A stretch of 10,809 nt of DNA from an uncultured Veillonella sp. GTDB taxonomy: Bacteria; Bacillota; Negativicutes; Veillonellales; Veillonellaceae. Numbering within the stretch: the first letter of the stretch is position 1; every line of letters starts with the position of its first letter. Where the stretch lies: the NCBI RefSeq assembly GCF_900545205.1, contig NZ_UQYC01000061.1:1-10809 (forward strand), given 5' to 3'. The position numbers were made by a program, and so were the translations under genes. Shown here piece by piece: positions 6,916 through 10,809 of the stretch. The notes beneath the pieces were generated by a model. That model worked only from the letters and a program-made list of their open reading frames with translations. It was not told where the DNA came from and ran no database searches.

Positions 6916-8333
6916 CATTTCTCCACTGGACGGCGTAACTTATGGTCTAATGCATCATATAATGCATCTGGTTCATTGGGAATCACCCCATTTTGAACCT
7001 GACCTAATAAATACTGCAATCCTTCCCCCACTTTTTTCCCTGCAAGCTTAATAACTCGTTCGTCATAATTTAAATCCTTTGTATGGATAGGCATCTCTAG
7101 GCTAAGATCTGCCATACATTCACCAAAGGCTAAGGTGCCATCCGTCGATGCATAAGGCTTCCCACAGCCTAATACATCGGCAGCACAAACCTTAGATAAT
7201 TGTTCCCATGCAATTCGCATAATTTGACTATCTCGAAACTCACCGCTGCGAGCCTCTTTACGGATCCACTTCTTCTCATTAGCTTCCCCATTTTGTACAA
7301 AATAGTGAAAGCGCATATGATTTTTTACAATCCAAGCTACACGGCGCACAAAACTCTTAGGGTAACCTAAACGAGTAAGTAATGTTTCTGTCATTTCAGC
7401 CCCTAATGTATCATGACCACGATCTGTGAGGCGACCATTCACCACAGCACGCACCGTAGGCATCCCCTTTGCTACATCGTGTAACAGTGCACCCCAACGT
7501 AATGTTAAATCTGGTTCTGTATGAGATACAACGGCTAATGTATGATACCAACCATCAAATTCGTGAAAGTCTTTTTCTTGTGGTAAATTCACAAGATGGT
7601 ATAGCTCTGGTAAAATAGGCACTTCACGAGCCACGCCATTTTCTACAACGCGACAAGAGCACTCGGCCAAGCGAGATTGTACTAATACATCAAGGCCCTT
7701 AGCTACAGCGGGTGCAAGCATCAATCGGTCCAGTTCACTGCGAACTCGTTCGAGAGATAATCCAGGTACACGATGAAAGGCCTTTGGCATAGCTTCTAAT
7801 AAGTCTTCGGTAGGTAAGAAATCTAGCTTTGCCACAAAGCGGCATGCTCTAAATAATCGCAATGCGTCTTCTTCGAAGCGTTGCTGTGCATTGCCAATGG
7901 TTCGCAATGTCTTATGCTTGATATCTCGACGTCCCCCTACTAGGTCTATGACCTCACCAAAACGATTCATCGCCATGCCATTGACCGTAAAGTCGCGACG
8001 CAACACGTCTTCCTCCAAGGTATCGGCATAAGCGATTTCTTCTGGTCGATGACTATCCGCTCCATATCGTTCAGTGCGATACGTTGCAATTTCATATTGC
8101 TTTCCTTCTAGTGTAGCTACTACTACACCAAAAGATTTTCCTACTAAGTCTGTCGTTTGAATATCTTGACCGCGTAGGACTTCAATTACCGTATCAGGGC
8201 GTGCAGACGTCACAATATCAAAGTCATGAGGCTTTTGATGCATCAAAATATCACGCACTGCTCCGCCAATGATATAGGCTTCATAACCTGCTTCTTCTAA
8301 TACAGTCAATATTCGATTGGCTTGTTCCATCAT
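6915..8333 (-). CDS. cca: CCA tRNA nucleotidyltransferase with HD domain
   Basis: This enzyme adds or repairs the 3' CCA of tRNAs from CTP and ATP without a template. The 472-residue class II protein has GGAVRD (23-28), the metal-binding DFD (37-39), RRDFTVN (112-118), the EEDALRLFRACRF helix (154-166) and LSLERVRSEL (192-201) of the nucleotide-specificity region. An HD domain follows, with His264 and LLHDVAKG (283-290). The tRNA-Thr and tRNA-Tyr genes here already encode CCA, so repair of damaged ends is part of its job. The start at ATG 8333 has AAAGGAG just upstream; the longer frame to 8399 runs into the sdaAA terminator. A weak promoter may lie in the 54 bases after that terminator (TAAAAT at 8370-8365). 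The PBP gene follows with a one-base overlap. Confidence 0.95.
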   Translation of the reverse strand: MMEQANRILTVLEEAGYEAYIIGGAVRDILMHQKPHDFDIVTSARPDTVIEVLRGQDIQTTDLVGKSFGVVVATLEGKQYEIATYRTERYGADSHRPEEIAYADTLEEDVLRRDFTVNGMAMNRFGEVIDLVGGRRDIKHKTLRTIGNAQQRFEEDALRLFRACRFVAKLDFLPTEDLLEAMPKAFHRVPGLSLERVRSELDRLMLAPAVAKGLDVLVQSRLAECSCRVVENGVAREVPILPELYHLVNLPQEKDFHEFDGWYHTLAVVSHTEPDLTLRWGALLHDVAKGMPTVRAVVNGRLTDRGHDTLGAEMTETLLTRLGYPKSFVRRVAWIVKNHMRFHYFVQNGEANEKKWIRKEARSGEFRDSQIMRIAWEQLSKVCAADVLGCGKPYASTDGTLAFGECMADLSLEMPIHTKDLNYDERVIKLAGKKVGEGLQYLLGQVQNGVIPNEPDALYDALDHKLRRPVEK

Positions 8334-8386
8334 GCACACTCCTTTCTGAACTAGTCTAACCTTTATTTTACTACAAATGAAAGCAT

Positions 8387-8417
8387 GAAAAAAGTGCAAT
8401 CCTATAAGGATTGCACT
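8387..8417 (-). terminator. Strong intrinsic terminator overlapping the sdaAA stop codon
   Basis: On the minus strand an 11-base perfect stem, AGTGCAATCCT and AGGATTGCACT (8417-8407 and 8403-8393), encloses a three-base loop and is followed directly by TTTTTTC. The first arm is the end of the sdaAA coding sequence (Val-Gln-Ser-Leu), and the TAG stop lies in the loop and second arm. It separates the sda operon from cca. Confidence 0.92.
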
Positions 8418-9277
8418 CGTTCTGCAATAGCTGTACCCGTCGGTGTTACCGCAAGGCCGCCATCACTTGTTTCACGCAATGCTGCTGGCATAGCGCGACC
8501 GATATTATTCATTGCTTCAATAACTTCATCTGGTGGAATTTGACTTTCAATATTCATCAAAGCCAATTCAGATGCAGTAATGGCATGAACTGCATAGAAA
8601 CCATTACGTTTAACGCACGGTACCTCTACAAGCCCTGCTACTGGATCACAGGCAAGGCCCAATAAGTTTTTCATGCACAATGCGATAGCATGTCCTACTT
8701 GACGAGGCGTACCACCCATCATTTCTACAATAGCACCGGCAGCCATACAAGCGGCCGTACCAATTTCTGCTTGGCAACCGCCAACGGCACCGGCCACACA
8801 AGCGCGATTCGCTACGACATTGCCAATGCCAGAGGCAGCCAAGAAGCCCTTTACCATAGTTGCTCTATCTAGCTTGTAATGGTCCGCTACTGCTTTCACC
8901 GCACCAGGCATAACACCACAAGATCCAGCCGTAGGGCACGCAACAATGCGGAACATCTTTGCATTTGCTTCATTAACAGCAATAGCATAGGTCATAGCTT
9001 TGTACGCAATATCACTCATAAATCTTGGTGTTTGTCCATTAAGCTGTGCTGCCTGGCCACCGGACATACCAGACGCTGTTTTTTCTGCATAGTCTATACC
9101 ATCTTGAATAGAACCTTCAAAGATGTCTAAACGATGCTCTATTTCACGAATAACCGCTTCTTCACTGCGGTCATAATTTTCTAATTCATAACGCAGTACT
9201 ACTTCACCAAAGGAAATGTTATTTTCCTCAGCTAAGCGAATAATATCTGCAATTGTATCGTATGCATAACTCATCAT
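8402..9277 (-). CDS. sdaAA: L-serine dehydratase, iron-sulfur-dependent, alpha subunit
   Basis: With SdaAB it deaminates L-serine to pyruvate and ammonia, using a [4Fe-4S] cluster. The 291-residue protein carries CPTAGSCGVMPG (114-125), GGCQAEIGTAAC (166-177) and CDPVAGLVEVPC (210-221). Cys168, Cys210 and Cys221 are the expected cluster ligands. The length fits the separate alpha subunit of Firmicutes rather than the one-chain enterobacterial enzyme. The start is ATGATG after AGGAGG; spacing is four bases to the first ATG and seven to the second (9274), so either may be used. It begins eight bases after sdaAB. The last codons form half of the terminator stem. In anaerobes such as Veillonella-like bacteria the enzyme feeds serine into pyruvate metabolism. 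Confidence 0.96.
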   Translation of the reverse strand: MMSYAYDTIADIIRLAEENNISFGEVVLRYELENYDRSEEAVIREIEHRLDIFEGSIQDGIDYAEKTASGMSGGQAAQLNGQTPRFMSDIAYKAMTYAIAVNEANAKMFRIVACPTAGSCGVMPGAVKAVADHYKLDRATMVKGFLAASGIGNVVANRACVAGAVGGCQAEIGTAACMAAGAIVEMMGGTPRQVGHAIALCMKNLLGLACDPVAGLVEVPCVKRNGFYAVHAITASELALMNIESQIPPDEVIEAMNNIGRAMPAALRETSDGGLAVTPTGTAIAERVQSL

Positions 9278-9285
9278 TCGCCCTC

Positions 9286-9948
9286 CTATAACGCTTCAAA
9301 GGTCATCACATCTTGAATGCCTGGACACTCGCGCATAAACTGAACGGTAATAGGATTTACTACTGTATCGGTAGTAATGACCATCACTGCATCCTTGTGC
9401 TTACCCTTACGGAATACACGCATGGTAGCAATATTAATATCGGACTCACTCAATGCTTGGCTCACAAGAGAAATGGCACCAGGTCTATCCTCATGAAATA
9501 CGACAAGGGTAAACTCATCGCCAGTAATAGACATATCATTGCCATCTACTTCGGTAATCATAATTTGACCACCACCAAGAGAACGACCAATAACAGTCAT
9601 ATGGCGATTATGTTCATCGTACATATCAAAACGAACTACATTAGGATGGCCTACATCGAGAGGAGACTCAATAAAGTTGTACTCCATCCCCTCTTTCTCA
9701 GCTAATTTATGAGCAACACGAATATTCGTATCATCCTCTTTGAACCCCAATAAACCGCCAATCAAAGCACGGTCTGTACCATGACCTTTATAGGTCTTCG
9801 CAAAAGATCCATATAAGGTTAAATCTACCTTTTTAGGTGTGGAACGGAAAATACACCGCGCCATCTTACCTAGCCGCGCAGCACCAGCTGTATGCGAACT
9901 AGACGGGCCAATCATAACAGGCCCTATAATATCAAAAATACTATTCAT
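9286..9948 (-). CDS. sdaAB: L-serine dehydratase, iron-sulfur-dependent, beta subunit
   Basis: The beta subunit pairs with SdaAA to form the oxygen-sensitive serine dehydratase. The 220-residue protein opens with the family signature IIGPVMIGPSSSHTAGAARLG (7-27) and ends in an ACT domain (about 147-220). The latter has the DRPGAISLVSQALSESDINI core, and such domains bind amino acids as effectors. The start at ATG 9948 has GAGG five to six bases upstream and gives the normal family length; the frame stays open to 10062 but would cross the promoter. sdaAA follows after eight bases, so the two are co-transcribed and probably translated in equal amounts. Confidence 0.95.
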   Translation of the reverse strand: MNSIFDIIGPVMIGPSSSHTAGAARLGKMARCIFRSTPKKVDLTLYGSFAKTYKGHGTDRALIGGLLGFKEDDTNIRVAHKLAEKEGMEYNFIESPLDVGHPNVVRFDMYDEHNRHMTVIGRSLGGGQIMITEVDGNDMSITGDEFTLVVFHEDRPGAISLVSQALSESDINIATMRVFRKGKHKDAVMVITTDTVVNPITVQFMRECPGIQDVMTFEAL

Positions 9949-9999
9949 ACACGCCTCTATATACACATAGACAATGTGAAAAAATCTTACTTTACCTAT

Positions 10000-10029
10000 A
10001 GTATAACAATCAATATTCAACCATGTCCA
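10000..10029 (-). promoter_or_regulatory. Promoter of the sdaAB-sdaAA operon
   Basis: On the minus strand TGGACA (10029-10024, 5 of 6 to consensus) and TATACT (10005-10000, 5 of 6 to consensus) are separated by 18 bases. The leader to the sdaAB start would be about 45 bases. The -35 box lies within one arm of a TGTCCAT/ATGGACA inverted repeat, which suggests control by a DNA-binding regulator. Confidence 0.65.
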
Positions 10030-10069
10030 TATGCACATTAGAGGCATTTTTGTATATTCCAAATGGACA
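10024..10069. repeat. TGTCCAT/ATGGACA inverted repeat at the sda promoter
   Basis: Two perfect seven-base arms (10024-10030 and 10063-10069) are separated by 32 bases, about four helical turns centre to centre. One arm covers the -35 box of the sda promoter and the other lies upstream of it. The layout would fit an operator pair bound by one regulator, but a chance occurrence of such short arms is possible. Confidence 0.4.
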
Positions 10070-10110
10070 AAAACTTATTCAAGATACATTAAGTGTCTCT
10101 AACATCTCGA
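10069..10110 (-). terminator. Weak candidate terminator of the membrane protein gene
   Basis: On the minus strand TCGAGAT (10110-10104) can pair with ATCTTGA (10085-10079) through one G-T pair across an 18-base loop, followed by ATAAGTTTTTG. It lies 46-87 bases after the stop of the membrane protein gene and before the sda promoter. The long loop and weak stem make this uncertain. Confidence 0.3.
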
Positions 10111-10155
10111 TTTTTTAAGAAAATACAAAATACATTTCTATATTTACTCTTTCAA

Positions 10156-10659
10156 CTAATAGGTCCCATCCCTCAAAGAATTAATATCAGCTATGATATT
10201 AAAAATAAACATGAGTATGAAGCAAATTATTATGGGGAGAACAGTATAAAAATCCCATTTTGCCTTTTTCATAAGTACACCCTTTGTTTCCTCATCCAAA
10301 GCTGAATCTTGAATAATAGCCCCTCTTCTTAGCCACAATTCTACTAGACAAAATAAGAACGTTGTCATGCTCAATCCTATAGTTGCAACAATCCGATAAT
10401 ATGGTACATCTGCATAATATGCTATATTTAAAAGAATAAAAACAAAAATACCATTCCCGACCTCTGTATAAAGCATTACTTTAGATTGTTTAACCTTAAC
10501 TTTCTTTAGCTCAAAATAAGGATGCTTTATAAAATAGAGGCAATATAAAAACATTAAAAACAGTGAAATACCTAACACTGCTACACCCCCATTAAACTGC
10601 AACTCATTACGTAAAAAGAAATAAATATTGTTACCAATCATTATATATGAAGCACTCAT
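10156..10659 (-). CDS. Four-helix membrane protein of unknown function
   Basis: A 167-residue protein that I do not recognise. Hydrophobic segments at about 24-44, 62-82, 88-110 and 137-157 suggest four membrane helices. The basic loops (Lys52-Lys60, and Arg111-Arg112 to Lys131-Lys134) would face the cytoplasm, leaving both ends outside. No catalytic or binding motif is visible, and there is no signal peptide. ATG 10659 is the only start with anything like a ribosome site, GAGGGG about 11 bases upstream, which is rather far. It stands alone between a repeat-rich upstream region and the sda promoter. The lower GC content and absence of any clear family suggest an accessory gene. Expression and function are unknown. 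Confidence 0.7.
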   Translation of the reverse strand: MSASYIMIGNNIYFFLRNELQFNGGVAVLGISLFLMFLYCLYFIKHPYFELKKVKVKQSKVMLYTEVGNGIFVFILLNIAYYADVPYYRIVATIGLSMTTFLFCLVELWLRRGAIIQDSALDEETKGVLMKKAKWDFYTVLPIIICFILMFIFNIIADINSLRDGTY

Positions 10660-10683
10660 CTATTAGCAATCTTCCCCTCAGCA

Positions 10684-10774
10684 TACTATTTTTGTAAAAG
10701 CTATCATGGGAAATAGTATATTGATGGGACTTATTTTCTACTAACGTTTTACAAATAGCTTTTACCAAATAGTA
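10684..10774. repeat. Inverted and direct repeat cluster (TTTTAC-AAATAGT motif)
   Basis: A near-perfect inverted repeat joins 10684-10704 and 10755-10774: TACTATTT plus GTAAAAGCTAT on one side, and the complement with one mismatch and one bulge on the other, 50 bases apart. Inside it, TTTTACAAA at 10747-10755 can also pair with the left arm, and TTTTACAAATAG (10747-10758) and TTTTACCAAATAG (10761-10773) form a direct repeat. AAATAGT appears again at 10711-10717. The cluster lies upstream of the membrane protein gene and could be an operator array, a switchable RNA structure or a remnant of a small mobile repeat. Confidence 0.7.
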
Positions 10775-10806
10775 AAAAACACACCTAGAGCATAACCCTA
10801 GGTGCG
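10774..10806 (-). terminator. Intrinsic terminator of a minus-strand gene beyond the right edge
   Basis: On the minus strand the arms CGCACCTAG (10806-10798) and CTAGGTGTG (10788-10780) pair with one G-T pair across a nine-base loop and are followed by TTTTT. No gene of this window ends here, so it should serve the next gene to the right, which is outside the window. Confidence 0.8.
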
Positions 10807-10809
10807 TCA

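Noticed and set aside
9949..10062. N-terminal extension of sdaAB to 10062
   Set aside because: It would translate through the promoter and leader. The family starts at the MNSIFDIIGP signature.
10706..10744. A 12-codon plus-strand reading frame inside the repeat cluster
   Set aside because: It has no ribosome site, is very short, and lies in the loop of an inverted repeat; it is most likely chance.

Overview
The window reads as a low-GC, AT-rich Firmicutes-type chromosome segment, most likely from a Veillonella or a close Negativicutes relative. That assignment is inference. It rests on the gene families, the split SdaAA/SdaAB serine dehydratase, the PASTA-bearing class B penicillin-binding protein, the CCA-encoding tRNA genes and the general base composition. 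Every gene I can support lies on the minus strand, so transcription runs from high to low coordinates. No stretch longer than about 300 bases lacks a gene.

Right to left, the edge (10774-10806) holds an intrinsic terminator for a gene outside the window. Next comes an intergenic region with a conspicuous inverted and direct repeat cluster (10684-10774), then a four-helix membrane protein of unknown function (10156-10659). A promoter with a flanking TGTCCAT/ATGGACA inverted repeat precedes sdaAB-sdaAA, the two subunits of the iron-sulfur L-serine dehydratase. This operon ends in a strong terminator that overlaps the sdaAA stop codon. The next unit is cca (tRNA nucleotidyltransferase) coupled to a class B PBP with one PASTA domain.

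After a hairpin and a candidate promoter comes a tight cluster: a divergent folD-like gene, hypA, hypB, a secreted protein with two copies of one module, and a small P-loop ATPase that resembles BrxF of type 3 BREX. The first junctions overlap or nearly touch, which suggests one operon. FolD, HypA and HypB are C1-folate and nickel-insertion functions. The BrxF-like protein has no BREX partner in view, and the secreted protein is unassigned. The FolD-like protein lacks the family's catalytic lysine and its conserved glutamine, so its activity may differ from standard FolD.

Downstream of the BrxF-like gene, uppP (undecaprenyl pyrophosphate phosphatase) is broken by an internal deletion of about 140 bases that removed the SRSG active-site motif. 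At the left edge a tRNA operon (Thr-Tyr and the start of a probable initiator Met) follows what look like tandem promoters.

The best leads are the orphan BrxF-like ATPase, the non-canonical FolD, the uppP deletion, the duplicated-module secreted protein coupled to hypB, and the repeat cluster near the right edge.
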